A stretch of DNA of 64,000 bases from an uncultured Saprospiraceae bacterium (lineage in GTDB: Bacteria; Bacteroidota; Bacteroidia; Chitinophagales; Saprospiraceae): positions 1 to 64,000 of the forward strand of contig CALLPN010000024.1 in NCBI GenBank assembly GCA_938015435.1, written 5' to 3'. The notes under the pieces are model-generated. The model made no database searches. It saw nothing but the letters and a program-made list of their open reading frames with translations, and had not been told where the DNA came from. Of the stretch, positions 9,507-19,600 are shown piece after piece (positions within the stretch are counted from its first letter, which is position 1; each line of letters starts with the position of its first letter). The position numbers and the translations under genes are program-made.

Positions 9507-11924
9507 ATGAAGGTATTATTAATACTAGTGTTATCGTTTGTATCCTCATTATCTCAGGCTCAGTCTTTATCTGGAATAGTCCAAGAGGGGAATAGTAAAG
9601 GCCTAGATCTAGCATTGGTTGGACTGATGTCTATTGCGGACTCTTCATTCGTCAAAGCGGAGTATACTGATGTTGATGGCTCTTATATCCTGGCTACTGT
9701 GGCAGAAGGCAATTATACCTTGAGCATAAGCTTATTGGGTTACCAAGATCATACTCAGGACATTAGAATGGGTGTAGAAGATATTGCACTAGATCCCATC
9801 GTACTCATCCAATCTTCGCAGATGATAGAAGAAGTGACTGTCACTGCCAAAATACCATTCATAGAGCGTAAACTAGATCGCACAATCATCAATCCAGAAG
9901 GGATGATCTCTACTGCAGGGAGTACAGCCTTGGAAGTGCTTGAGAGAGCTCCAGGATTATCACTCAATAGTGATGGCTCACTAATGCTTAAGGGAAGATC
10001 TGGTGTGTCCGTATATATCAATGACAAACCTTCTTATATATCTGGAAGTGAATTGGAAAATTACTTGAGTTCACTTCCTGCTGGATCGATCAAGCGAATA
10101 GAGATTATGACTAATCCTCCGGCCAGATATGAAGCCGCAGGAAACTCAGGTGTAATCAATATCATCACCAAACGAAATACACTTCAAGGGCTATATGGTA
10201 ATACTGCTATCAGTGGCCGCAAAGGAAAATATTGGAGTAGCAACAATTACCTTAACCTTAATTACAATAATAATAAATTGAGCCTTTATAGTAATCTCGC
10301 TTCTGGGGTTTATGAAAATTTTCAAGATCTATTCATCAATAGATTTTACAAAACGGAAGCGGACGAATTGGAATCTGCCTTTGAGCAAAATTCATTTAAC
10401 TACCGAAAAGGAAAATACCTAAATGCAAAGATAGGAGCAGACTATTATATTACTGAGCATACAACCTTTGGAATTTCGTACAAACGAGATAATAGCCCCA
10501 CAGTAAAAGACACCGACAATACATCCAAAATAACAGATGCTGTCGGTGTACTATTACAGACAGTAGTTGCGGATAATGATCAAGATAATTCTTTTAATAA
10601 TGAAGTGTACAATGCTTACGTTACTCGAACGCTAGACACTCTTGGTAGTTCTCTTTCTGTAGATGCAGATTATGTATCTTATACTACAGGAAGCGATCAG
10701 GTGTTTCAAAATTTTATCTACGATGAAGATGGAGTGCAATCATTTGCAGATCAGATCAATGGTGAGATCCCTTCCACGATCAAAATCTACGCAGCGAAAA
10801 CAGATTATACCAAACGATTAACCAACGGAAGTAGATTCGAGGCAGGGCTAAAAACAGCAAGAACGGAAACCGATAATGAAGCTATATACTCTACAACTAT
10901 AGATGGTGTTACTACGCCTGATTATAATCTGAGTAATCGGTTCTTGTATGATGAGAAAATTCATTCTGCATATCTCAACTTTACGACCAATTTGGGTCCT
11001 ATAGATATACAAGCTGGACTCAGAGGAGAATCTACATCTCTAGAAGGTAATCAATTAGGTAATGTCCAAAAGTCAGATACTAGCTTTACTAGAAGTTACA
11101 AAAATCTATTTCCAACATTTTACGCAGGTTGGACGATGGATCAGAAAGCTAAAAATGTATTGACATTCTCCTACGGTAAAAGAATCAATAGACCATATTT
11201 TAGAAGTCTCAACCCTTTTATAAGCCCATTAGATAAATTTACTTTCTACTCAGGAAATCCAGATTTGCTACCGACATTTTCAGATAATTATTCTTTAGCT
11301 CATACATGGGATGGAAAGATTACAACGACTTTAAACTATTCCAAAACCTCAGATAATATCAATGAAACATTAGAAATTAGAGACGGCATATATTATAGTC
11401 GCCCTGGAAATATCTCTAGCAGCGAAAGCTACACACTATCAGTGAGCGGAGCATTTGATGTCTCCAAGTGGTATCGGTTTAATACTTATGCAGAATTGGG
11501 ACATAATAGATTTGATAGTAAGCTATATACGGAGCAACTGGCATCGCGAGGTACATATTACGCATTGTCGGCCAATAATACATTTCAACTAAGCAAGGGA
11601 TGGCAAGCAGAGCTTAACGGAAACTATAGAAGTGATCTAGTCTATGCTCAACTTATATTGAATAGCTACAGTCAAGTAGGCTTCGGAATCAAGAAATCAT
11701 TTTGGGAAGGTAAAGGAAGTGCAAAGCTAAATGTCAGTGATATCTTTCTCGCCAATAGAGGCGCTGGAATCATCAATAACCTAAGACGAACTGATGCCGA
11801 TTGGAATAGTACGAGAGACACAAGACGGGTGACATTGACGATGTCATTACGATTCGGTAAGTCTACGACCCAACGTAAAAAATACAATAGTTCAGGATCT
11901 GATACGGAACAAAGAAGATTGTGA
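9507..11924 (+). CDS. TonB-dependent-receptor-like outer-membrane protein with carboxypeptidase-regulatory domain
   Basis: An 805-residue outer-membrane protein. A signal peptide covers residues 1-18. A carboxypeptidase-regulatory-like beta-sandwich lies at about 20-105 (SGIVQEG ... ADSSFVKAEYTDVDGSYIL in outline), then a plug-like region at about 120-225 with SVYINDKPSYISG and PPARYEAAGNSGVINIIT. The rest is a beta-barrel with alternating aromatic strands, and FSYGKRINRPYFRSLNPF is typical of the OMP_b-brl_3 / outer-membrane beta-barrel family found in Bacteroidota. No SusD partner is adjacent, so polysaccharide uptake is not indicated. Possible ligands include siderophores or peptides, but the sequence does not tell. 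Confidence 0.88.
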   Translation: MKVLLILVLSFVSSLSQAQSLSGIVQEGNSKGLDLALVGLMSIADSSFVKAEYTDVDGSYILATVAEGNYTLSISLLGYQDHTQDIRMGVEDIALDPIVLIQSSQMIEEVTVTAKIPFIERKLDRTIINPEGMISTAGSTALEVLERAPGLSLNSDGSLMLKGRSGVSVYINDKPSYISGSELENYLSSLPAGSIKRIEIMTNPPARYEAAGNSGVINIITKRNTLQGLYGNTAISGRKGKYWSSNNYLNLNYNNNKLSLYSNLASGVYENFQDLFINRFYKTEADELESAFEQNSFNYRKGKYLNAKIGADYYITEHTTFGISYKRDNSPTVKDTDNTSKITDAVGVLLQTVVADNDQDNSFNNEVYNAYVTRTLDTLGSSLSVDADYVSYTTGSDQVFQNFIYDEDGVQSFADQINGEIPSTIKIYAAKTDYTKRLTNGSRFEAGLKTARTETDNEAIYSTTIDGVTTPDYNLSNRFLYDEKIHSAYLNFTTNLGPIDIQAGLRGESTSLEGNQLGNVQKSDTSFTRSYKNLFPTFYAGWTMDQKAKNVLTFSYGKRINRPYFRSLNPFISPLDKFTFYSGNPDLLPTFSDNYSLAHTWDGKITTTLNYSKTSDNINETLEIRDGIYYSRPGNISSSESYTLSVSGAFDVSKWYRFNTYAELGHNRFDSKLYTEQLASRGTYYALSANNTFQLSKGWQAELNGNYRSDLVYAQLILNSYSQVGFGIKKSFWEGKGSAKLNVSDIFLANRGAGIINNLRRTDADWNSTRDTRRVTLTMSLRFGKSTTQRKKYNSSGSDTEQRRL

Positions 11925-12165
11925 ACCTAGACTTTAAACGGTCATTTTTTAGGTTCAAAACCTTCTATTTTTAATAGGATAACTTAAAGTATGAATTTTG
12001 AGATAGTAATGAGGCAACCAAGTCGTTTGACTATCTGAGAGGGGCAGGAGTACAAGCAAGCGAAGCGATTGGGTCATTGAATGATTGTGATCTAGCGACA
12101 AGTAGTTAGAACAGCTTTATAGTGTTGTGAAAAGTAACTTTAAGTCATAGGTAATTTTAACCCAC

Positions 12166-13725
12166 TTATTTCCAGTAGGTGGTAGGTGGTTTTTTCGAGA
12201 CTCCCTGAATAACTTCCTGAAGGCTTATTCCATTGGTTTTGCTTTTTAGCCATGATATAATGTCTAGATAAACTAAAGCTCTTTTTTCATATGGATCTTT
12301 GGAGATTTTCCTAAATGCTTTCAAATGATTTTGAAGTACTAAATTATGATCAGATACACCTTTCGATTTTAAGGAATGAAACATATCAACCGCTTCTGTT
12401 AAAAATGGATTTATACTCTTTTTGCGACTGAAATATGAAGAATAGGTATTTAATAAATATTCAAGAATGTCGAAATTTTTCAATTCATAATGACACATCA
12501 GTTGAAGTATGCGGGCATAGTCTTGTAGATCTTCTCTCAGTTTACTGAGTTCGTTGTTTATTATTTTGTTGAGGTATTGAATTCCTTTTGATGGGTTTTT
12601 GTCTCCTAAGTATATCCATGCGAACTTAAAATAGAGTAACATTATTTTATGGTCATCCAATTTGAATTTGTATATGCGGATTCGGCTTAGAGTTCTAGGT
12701 ATCACTTCGTTGCACAAATTGAAATTGCCGCTAAGCATAATGTTGTCAAGACGTCCAGTGTGTACGTACAAGAAAGATATAATCTGTGAGTTGGTATTGA
12801 ACGTACCATAAGATTCCGAGCGAAAGGATTCTATTTTTTGGAGGTATTCTGAATGAGAAGAATAGTCTTTGGTGTGTACTGCAGTAGTGAGCACGTAATG
12901 TAATCCTCTCATATAAAGATCTTTGTCTCTATCGATCATCGTAGGGTTGTCGTCTATTAATGCTACCCATTTCTTTGCGTATTTCATACAGGCGCGAAAG
13001 TCAATCAATATATAATTGTACCATACCCTTGATTGCACGTAATATATATTTTCTATTAGCCCAAGTTTATCCAGATCTATAGGCTTGAGCTGTTGATGGT
13101 AATACACTTTTACCTCTTCCGCTTCAAGTTTATTTTTTACATGTCCATTTTGTAGATATTTTGCATGCATTTTGATTCTTAGATTGCTAAGCCTCACAAG
13201 GTGATTTGCATCTTCTTGTATAATTTCACTTTCTTCTACAAGTGTCTGAGCCGTCTTACTTCCACTGCGGGTAATATGCCTGGTTTCTATTTTTTTCTCG
13301 AACTCAATGATGGTCAGCTGCATATAATTTAAATGATGCTTTTTGGCTAAGGACCTTGCTTTTCTTAGAATTTTAAGAGCTTGAACATGTAGTCCTTTAC
13401 CATATAGAATATAGGCGAAATCAATGTATTCTCGAACTTTAAAGTTGGCTCTTTTTTCTTTGTGAATCAGTCTGAGGCTACTGATTATTTGCGAGTATAA
13501 ATGTCTTTTGAGGTTTGAAAACTGAGTCTTACTAATTCCTTCTAAGCCATCTATTACAGCCTTTTCATCAAATGTTTTTTGTTTTTCTAGAATGTCAAAA
13601 AGTCTCAAGAATAATAGACCACTATTGTCTTGGATTCTCTTAGCATATGACTTGAAGTTTCTCTTTTCAGCAATAGTAAGGGACTTGACGAGACTAAATA
13701 CTTGTTTGGATTGTGATATAGGCAT
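12166..13725 (-). CDS. helical repeat protein of unknown function
   Basis: A 519-residue soluble protein with no signal peptide or membrane helix. It is almost wholly helical, rich in Lys, Leu and Tyr, with helix pairs resembling degenerate TPR repeats across residues about 100-420. The first 90 residues (with AEKRNFKSYAKRIQ) look like a small separate helical domain. Such proteins are common hypotheticals in Saprospiria; no function is known to me. It is divergent from the PII/ammonium-transport operon, sharing a 149-base intergenic region. Confidence 0.6.
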   Translation of the reverse strand: MPISQSKQVFSLVKSLTIAEKRNFKSYAKRIQDNSGLLFLRLFDILEKQKTFDEKAVIDGLEGISKTQFSNLKRHLYSQIISSLRLIHKEKRANFKVREYIDFAYILYGKGLHVQALKILRKARSLAKKHHLNYMQLTIIEFEKKIETRHITRSGSKTAQTLVEESEIIQEDANHLVRLSNLRIKMHAKYLQNGHVKNKLEAEEVKVYYHQQLKPIDLDKLGLIENIYYVQSRVWYNYILIDFRACMKYAKKWVALIDDNPTMIDRDKDLYMRGLHYVLTTAVHTKDYSSHSEYLQKIESFRSESYGTFNTNSQIISFLYVHTGRLDNIMLSGNFNLCNEVIPRTLSRIRIYKFKLDDHKIMLLYFKFAWIYLGDKNPSKGIQYLNKIINNELSKLREDLQDYARILQLMCHYELKNFDILEYLLNTYSSYFSRKKSINPFLTEAVDMFHSLKSKGVSDHNLVLQNHLKAFRKISKDPYEKRALVYLDIISWLKSKTNGISLQEVIQGVSKKPPTTYWK

Positions 13726-13744
13726 AACATTATATTAGATATCA

Positions 13745-13773
13745 AAACACTGATAATCAGTTATATAGTGTTT
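13745..13773. promoter_or_regulatory. possible operator upstream of the PII gene
   Basis: A 7-bp inverted repeat (arms 13745-13751 and 13767-13773) is separated by 15 bases, between two divergent genes and about 100 bases before the chosen PII start. The geometry suits a dimeric regulator, but no protein can be named. Confidence 0.25.
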
Positions 13774-13874
13774 GTTTTTGCGGTCGCAATATAACAAAAT
13801 GAAAATAAAATTCGAATTATTTAGCTATGTCTGTATGTACATTTGACATTATAATCGTCGAAACAGATACTAAA

Positions 13875-14219
13875 ATGAAAAAAATCGAAGCAATCGTCAG
13901 GGCATCAAAATTTGATGACGTTAAAGATGCATTGGCTGCCAAGGAGGTTCACTTCTTCACTTTTTATGAGGTCAAGGGCCATGGTCATCAAAAAGGAGCT
14001 ACTAGATCATATAGAGGTACTATTTACGATGTGGGCTACATCGCTAGAATCAAGTTGGAGATTTTGGTAAGCGAAAATTTTGTGGATGAAGCGATTAGCG
14101 CTATTGAATCTGCTGCTCACACAGGTCAGAAGGGTGACGGAATCATCTTCGTCAGTGATCTCAGTAGCGTAACGAATATCAGAACAGGTAATTCTGGTGT
14201 CGACGCGATTAATTCATAA
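13875..14219 (+). CDS. glnK: P-II family nitrogen regulatory protein
   Basis: With the start at 13875 the product is 114 residues, the usual PII length; an in-frame start at 13827 would add 16 residues that PII proteins do not have. PII proteins are trimeric sensors of 2-oxoglutarate and ATP/ADP that gate ammonium transporters and other nitrogen enzymes. The T-loop is present (residues 37-55), with Tyr46 and Tyr51, the latter being the uridylylation site in enterobacteria. The C-terminal signature TGQKGDGIIFV and RIRTG-like NIRTG are also visible. The gene is followed after 26 bases by the ammonium transporter, the classical glnK-amt pairing. Confidence 0.93.
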   Translation: MKKIEAIVRASKFDDVKDALAAKEVHFFTFYEVKGHGHQKGATRSYRGTIYDVGYIARIKLEILVSENFVDEAISAIESAAHTGQKGDGIIFVSDLSSVTNIRTGNSGVDAINS

Positions 14220-14245
14220 TACCTACTAGTAAAATTTTTAGAGAA

Positions 14246-15499
14246 ATGGACGAATCACTAATTCTTGCTCAAAAAGCTTTGGAATCAGCAAACGAAGCTA
14301 AATTCATTGCCAATAACATTTGGATGTTGATGGCTACCGTACTGGTATTTATGATGCATCTCGGGTTTGCAACTCTAGAAGCTGGATTTGTACGTAGGAA
14401 AAATGTAGTAAATATTTTATTCAAAAATATTATGATCGTATCCGTAGGGTTATTGTCATACTATACTATCGGATTTGGTTTGATGTATCCTGGTGTCGAA
14501 GGAGGTTATTTTGAATTCGGAGGATTTGGATTGACTAATCCTGAAGGCGCAGCCGGAATGATAGATTATGCATCCGGCAATTATACATATTACACTGATT
14601 TTATTTTCCAAGCCATGTTTGCAGCTACATGTTGTACTATAGTATCAGGTGCTGTAGCCGAACGAGTAAAGTTACTTCCCTTCTTAGTATTCTGTTTGTT
14701 GTTTGTGACGATATCATATCCTATTACTGGATATTGGAAGTGGGGAGCTGGATGGTTAGACGCACTAGGATTCTATGATTTTGCGGGATCTACACTTGTA
14801 CATTCTGTCGGAGGATGGGGAGCTTTAGCGGGGGCAATATTAGTAGGGCCAAGACTCGGAAAATATACCAAGAAAGGAATAAAGCCTATTCCTGGGCACA
14901 GTATGCCATTAGCTACAGTTGGAGTCTTTTTACTTTGGTTTGGATGGTTTGGATTCAATGGAGGTTCCGTCTTGTCGGCTGACCCAGGATTGGTGTCATT
15001 GGTATTTGTTACTACTGCTGTAGCTGCTGCTGCTGGCTGTATTGGAGCTTTCGTTATTTCGAAGTTAGTGTACAGAAGTTTTGATTTAGGTATTGCGTTG
15101 AACGGAATTTTAGGAGGGTTAGTTGGTATTACTGCTAGTGCTGACGGAGTGTCCGTAGTGAGTGCGATCATTATTGGATTGGTAGCAGGAGCTATTATAC
15201 CATTGTCGATCAGCTTTTTCGATAAGATCAAAGTTGATGATCCTGTAGGAGCAACATCAGTTCATTTAGTCTGCGGTATCTGGGGAACTATTGCGGTAGC
15301 TATTTTCGGAAATTACGACGAAGGTGTAGGTACGCTTAGTGCTCAGTTGATTGGTATTGCTGCTATTGGTGTATTCACTTTTACATTCGCTTTTGTAGTT
15401 TTCTTTGTTTTAAAGAAAGTAGTAGGTGTACGTGTAGACAAAGAGGAAGAAACTATAGGATTGGATATTTGTGAGCATCAGGCTACGGCATATTCTTAA
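14246..15499 (+). CDS. amt: ammonium transporter (Amt/MEP/Rh family)
   Basis: A 417-residue inner-membrane protein with about 11 transmembrane helices. Family landmarks are the FQAMFAATC segment carrying the Phe gate, the first pore His in STLVHSVGGWGAL, the second in GATSVHLVCGIWGT, and the C-terminal tail GLDICEHQATAY that contacts PII. There is no obvious cleavable signal peptide, unlike many Amt proteins. Together with the PII gene just upstream and the glutamate synthase genes downstream, it forms an ammonium uptake and assimilation cluster, probably induced on nitrogen limitation. Confidence 0.95.
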   Translation: MDESLILAQKALESANEAKFIANNIWMLMATVLVFMMHLGFATLEAGFVRRKNVVNILFKNIMIVSVGLLSYYTIGFGLMYPGVEGGYFEFGGFGLTNPEGAAGMIDYASGNYTYYTDFIFQAMFAATCCTIVSGAVAERVKLLPFLVFCLLFVTISYPITGYWKWGAGWLDALGFYDFAGSTLVHSVGGWGALAGAILVGPRLGKYTKKGIKPIPGHSMPLATVGVFLLWFGWFGFNGGSVLSADPGLVSLVFVTTAVAAAAGCIGAFVISKLVYRSFDLGIALNGILGGLVGITASADGVSVVSAIIIGLVAGAIIPLSISFFDKIKVDDPVGATSVHLVCGIWGTIAVAIFGNYDEGVGTLSAQLIGIAAIGVFTFTFAFVVFFVLKKVVGVRVDKEEETIGLDICEHQATAYS

Positions 15500-15613
15500 A
15501 AATTAAAAATTGAATAAAATTGTAGGTCTGTATTGCTGAGGATCAGTAGAGGCATATAATTATCTTATTGATTATAAATATTATAAACCTAATCGTAGTA
15601 TAAATACTAAACC

Positions 15614-16629
15614 ATGAAATTTACGTTTTGCATTTTATTACTTTTTATCCTCAGTAGTAACATTACTTTAGCCCAGACTGATACAACAACAGTGACGGAT
15701 TCAACTTTAAAAATTAGTGGTTCTGTCGATGTTTATTATAGAGCAAGTTTAACTGAAGAATTCTATGAAGCGCCAGCGACTTCTTTCGCCAATTTGCCTG
15801 GCTTTTCTTTGGGTATGGCTAATGTTATCTTGGAGCAAGAAGGAACTAATTTCGGTTTTAAATCCGACCTAGTATTTGGCCCTAAGGGAGAAGATGCCAC
15901 TGTTTTATCATCCGAATTTAGACCTAATGGAAGTTCCAATATAGTCAACCAACTCTATGTGTATTGGAAGCCTGCAGAAGCATTGACTGTTACGATAGGA
16001 AATTTTAATACCTTCTTAGGTTACGAAGTTATTTCGCCAACAGGGAATTTTAATTATTCTACAAGTTATATGTTCTCCTATGGACCCTTTTCTCATACAG
16101 GATTGAAAGTAGATTATGCATTGGATAATAGTTTTTCAATTATGGCTAGTGTAATGAATCCTACGGATGCGACCGAGTACAATCCTACGGATGATTATGT
16201 AGGCGGTTTACAATTAGGTTATGAAAAAGGTGGGCTAGCAGTTTGGGTAAATGGAATTTTTTCCGAAGATTTTACACAGTTTGATATTACAGCAGGGTAC
16301 GATGCTACCGATGCAATATATATATAGGTTTTAATGCTACTACGGCTTCAGATAATTTTACTGGAGTAGCCGGTTATTTTCAAGTGGCTACTTCCGAATC
16401 TTTAAAGTTAGGAGTAAGAGCGGAAAGTTTTAGAGACAATGGATTAGGATTATTTGAAGAAGGCGAATCCGTCTTCGATATTACTTTATCTGCCAACTAT
16501 AAAGTTGGCAATTTAACAATCATACCCGAATACAGGTTAGACGCTTTCTCTAAAGAGATAGTGGTGTCTAGTGAAAATTCAACAAAATCACTAAGTGCCT
16601 TTATGGTCGCCGCCGTTTACGGGTTTTAA
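15614..16629 (+). pseudogene. outer-membrane porin (putative beta-barrel porin-2 type), frameshifted at a TA repeat
   Basis: The first part, 15614-16327, encodes 237 residues with a signal peptide ending near LAQ (residue 21) and strand-rich barrel sequence resembling the OmpL-like porin-2 family (BBP2). It hits TAG at 16325-16327 directly after an 11-base alternating AT tract (16316-16326). The barrel continues in another frame from GFNATTASDN to a terminal GF at 16629. Removing one TA unit restores one 337-residue frame (1014 bases), with the expected C-terminal Phe. So the gene is either broken, phase-variable by slippage, or carries a sequencing error. It lies between amt and gltB, 13 bases before gltB, and may serve nitrogen-compound entry. 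Confidence 0.8.
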
Positions 16630-16642
16630 CGAAAAATAAATT

Positions 16643-19600
16643 ATGGTAGAGCCAGGAGATCAAAGTGATCAACAAAGATTAGGATTATATACTCCAGAAC
16701 TAGAGAAAGACTCTTGTGGGGTGGGACTCTTATGTGATCTCAAAGCAATACCAACCAGATATATAGTCGATTCGGCTCTTACTGTATTAGAAAATATGGA
16801 GCACAGAGGTGCTTACGGTGCAGAAAAAAATACTGGAGATGGCGCTGGTATATTGATACAATTACCGCATAGCTTTTTCATAGACCGAGCAGTGCAATGC
16901 GAGGTGAACATGCCAAATTCCGACGAGTATGGAGTTGGTATGTTTTTTTTACCAAAAGATCCAGTAAAAAAAGAATTTTGTAAAACTATTATTAAGAAAT
17001 ATGTACACATGTATGAGATGGTCACTTTTATGACCAGAGACGTACCTGTCGACAATTCTATGATTGGGTCGATGGCTTTGGAAGCAGAGCCAGATATGGA
17101 ACAATGGTTCGTCAAATGTCAAGATGGGCATCCAAGTCAAAATTTGGAAAAGCAGTTGTTTTTTTTACGATCCTCAATATTGAATGATGCTTATCAGCAA
17201 GATACTGCCCTTATAGACGATTTTTATATATCCTCTTTCTCGTCGAAGACTATCGTTTACAAAGGGCAGTTATCTGCTGTTCAATTAAGATTGTATTTTT
17301 TAGATCTTCAAGATGAAAAATTTACAAGTGCAGTAGCTATTGTTCACAGTAGATTTAGTACGAACACAGTTCCCAAGTGGAGGCTGGCACAACCATTCAG
17401 ATGTATATCTCATAATGGAGAAATAAATACTATTCAAGGAAATATCAATTGGTGGCAAGCTAGAGAACAGCGACTTAATATATCTGAAACTTTTGACTAT
17501 AAATTAAAGAATGTTTTACCAATATGCGATCCATACACTTCGGACTCTGGAAACTTTGATAATGTAGCAGAGTTTTTATTGAGAGGTGGTCGCTCATTGC
17601 CTCATGTCTTGATGATGATGATTCCTGAAGCATGGCAAAATGATGATTCTTTACCGGCGTATAAAAAATCATTTTACCAATACCATGATGCAATCATGGA
17701 ACCGTGGGATGGTCCTGCTTCTATCTGCTTTACAGATGGTGTAATAGTTGGTGCGGTGCTTGATAGAAATGGATTGCGACCTTCGAGATATGTAGTCACT
17801 GAGGATGATGTAATCATATTAGGCAGTGAGGCAGGATGCTTGTCTATAGATCCGTCTAAAATAATATTGAAGTCTAGATTGGAACCTGGTAGAATGTTAG
17901 TTGTAGATCTTGAGGAAAAAAGAATTATTTCTGATAATGAAGTTAAGTCAACTATTTGTAAACGGCAGCCATATCAAGATTGGATCGATGCCAGAACAAT
18001 AGATGTCAATGATCTCAAATTAGAAGTCTCTTTGTCCACAACTGAAAAAATTGATAATTCAGTAATCAGAAATCAAATTGCTTTCGGTTTTTCGCAAGAA
18101 GACGAAGAACTCATTTTGGGGAGTATGGCATTGCAAGGAAAAGAAGCCATAGGATCTATGGGTGCTGATATTCCGTTGGCGATTTTATCTACGATAGCTC
18201 AACATCCATCAAATTATTTCAAGCAACAATTTGCTCAAGTTACCAATCCGCCGATAGATTCTCTGCGTGAGAAATTCTATATGTCTTTAAAAACTTTTCT
18301 TGGAGGAACCAAAAAATTTGTAAGAGTCGGCGAGAATGAGGCAGCTGTTCTTAGAATAAATTCTCCAATTTTATCTACTGAGACGTTTAAGAAAATAGAA
18401 CAAATTGATTTACCTGACTTTTCATTCGCAAGAGTATCGTTATTGTTCAAAGCCAGTGAAGGTATAGAAGCAGCTTTGAATAGAGTAAATAATGAAGTGG
18501 AAATGGCTACTTATGATAGTAATATTATTTGTTTGTCAGATAGAGGTGTAGATAAAGAACATTTGGCTATTCCTACTTTATTGGCGATAGGATGCATTCA
18601 TCACTTTATGATTTCGCGTGGTAAGAGAAAAACGATTTCCTTAATTGTAGAGGGTGGAGACGTCATAGAGACTCACCATTTTGCAACACTAATTTCGTAT
18701 GGAGCAGATGCGATTTATCCTTACATGTCTTATCAAAGCTGTTGTGCTATTGCCGATAGAAGTGATAGTATGGATGAGTCTATATTAATAAATTCGTATA
18801 TCAAAGCAGCCGAAAAAGGATTGCTTAAGATTATGTCTAAGTTGGGCGTGTCTACGATCAATTCCTATCGCGGCGCTCAAACATTCGAAGCCTTAGGCGT
18901 ATCTCAAGATGTTGTAAACAAGTGTTTTAAAGGGACGATTAGTAGGATCGGAGGAATCGATTTTATAGGGTTTCAAAAGGAACTTGAAGCGAAGCACCGT
19001 TTGGCTTTTGGGGATGTAAATAATAGTATTTTACCAGACTTAGGATTGCAGCAGTGGAAGAAGAAAGGAGAATTTCATTTATTTAATCCACAATCTATTC
19101 ATTTACTACAACATGCAACTAAACTGAATGATATTACTACGTACAACATGTTTGCAAAAGAGGTAGATAAAGTATCTCGCAATGCTAGTACACTAAGGTC
19201 GTTTTTGAAAATAAAGAAAGGAAGTACTCCAATATCATTAGAAGAGGTAGAGCCAGTTAAGAACATTTTAAAACGATTTGCTACTGGGGCAATGTCATTT
19301 GGATCTATAAGCCATGAAGCACATAGTACATTGGCGATAGCTATGAATAGGATAGGAGGAAAGAGTAATAGTGGAGAAGGTGGCGAAGATGAAGTGAGAT
19401 TTGATAAGCTGGAGAATGGTGATAGTATGATGTCTGCAATCAAGCAGGTGGCTTCGGGTAGATTTGGAGTGACGATCAATTATCTAACCAATGCGATAGA
19501 GTTGCAGATCAAAATGGCTCAAGGTGCCAAGCCTGGAGAAGGAGGACAATTGCCAGGGCATAAAGTGGATAAAAATATAGCAAGGGTCAGAAATAGTACG

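Noticed and set aside
11922..11957. Hairpin after the outer-membrane receptor gene (8-bp arms, 20-base loop)
   Set aside because: The loop is long and no T run follows, so it does not qualify as a terminator.
14773..15231. Minus-strand 152-codon frame inside the ammonium transporter gene
   Set aside because: Proline- and asparagine-rich antisense of a conserved membrane protein; a typical shadow.
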